The position numbers and the translations under genes are program-made. Positions 63,797 to 64,000 of a stretch of 64,000 nucleotides of DNA are shown here, one piece after another; position 1 is the stretch's first letter; every line of letters begins with the position of its first letter. The notes under the pieces were generated by a model that was not told the origin of the DNA, made no database searches, and saw only the letters and a program-made list of their open reading frames with translations. This stretch comes from Neofusicoccum parvum. Its lineage: Eukaryota; Ascomycota; Dothideomycetes; Botryosphaeriales; Botryosphaeriaceae. Where the stretch lies: the NCBI GenBank assembly GCA_020912385.1, contig CP087217.1, forward strand, positions 1 through 64,000, in the 5' to 3' direction.

Positions 63797-64000
63797 ATTG
63801 TGATGATTCTGGATCCGTTAAAGGTGCCACGGATGCTCAAACAGTATAGAAATGCTCTTCTTGATGCCTCAGTTGACACCGGAATAATCTCAATTTGTAC
63901 GTCCTTTCCAGCGGTCTCGGAGGCGCAACCCTGCATGAATATATGGACCTCTGCGTTTTGCTTTTGTTTTCTCTCAGACGATCAGCTCTATAACCGAGCC

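Noticed and set aside
1..64000. CRISPR arrays, bacterial operons, riboswitches, origins
   Set aside because: None seen; the sequence is a fungal nuclear chromosome end and the regular repeats are telomeric or microsatellite.

Overview
The window is the left end of a chromosome of a filamentous ascomycete (Pezizomycotina). It opens with about 22 perfect CCCTAA repeats. Its genes carry short fungal introns of about 43-75 nt, it has Tad1-like LINEs, a Zn(II)2Cys6 regulator, an ATG22-like transporter and fungal secondary-metabolism genes. Many relics carry C-to-T and G-to-A changes typical of repeat-induced point mutation (RIP). I cannot name the species.

Layout. 1-3.1 kb: telomere, degenerate telomere-like repeats, long pyrimidine-strand low-complexity tracts, and a truncated second copy of the 3' end of the telomere-linked helicase gene. 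3.1-8.8 kb: an intact 1896-aa telomere-linked RecQ-type helicase (TLH) read toward the telomere, with an OrsD-like zinc-finger N-terminus and a central block that I read as tyrosine-recombinase-like. 9-16.6 kb: a 5'-truncated LINE (LINE-D), a decayed relative of the TLH N-terminal half that lacks the helicase, a larger 5'-truncated LINE (LINE-C), a RIP-mutated LINE 3' end and a direct repeat.

16.6-29.5 kb: a solitary ORF and a GST-like relic, then a compact diterpene cluster. The cluster holds an NmrA-like protein, a Zn2Cys6 regulator, a geranylgeranyl diphosphate (GGPP) synthase, a bifunctional diterpene cyclase of the copalyl diphosphate/kaurene synthase type with both class II (DADD) and class I (DEFME) motifs, and a cytochrome P450 divergent from the cyclase. 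The implied route is GGPP, then a copalyl-type diphosphate, then a labdane-related diterpene, then an oxidised product. 30.5-38.7 kb: ordinary single-copy genes (serine beta-lactamase-like hydrolase, a second NmrA-like protein, ATG22-like permease, GH3-GNAT fusion).

39-44.7 kb: a full-length LINE (LINE-A) with a 13-bp target duplication that cut the last codons off a membrane-protein gene. 47-50.3 kb: a small hypothetical gene and two LTRs, with an inverted, RIP-mutated TLH 5' end between them that preserves the empty insertion site of LINE-D. 50.8-56.4 kb: three decayed catabolic or secondary-metabolism genes (SDR, type-B carboxylesterase, epoxide hydrolase) with nonsense codons of RIP type. 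56.7-61.9 kb: another LINE (LINE-B), inserted into the last codons of an arylsulfotransferase gene that fills the rest of the window.

Exon boundaries were read by eye from GT/AG sites and frame continuity. Family names rest on motifs I can see, not on database searches.
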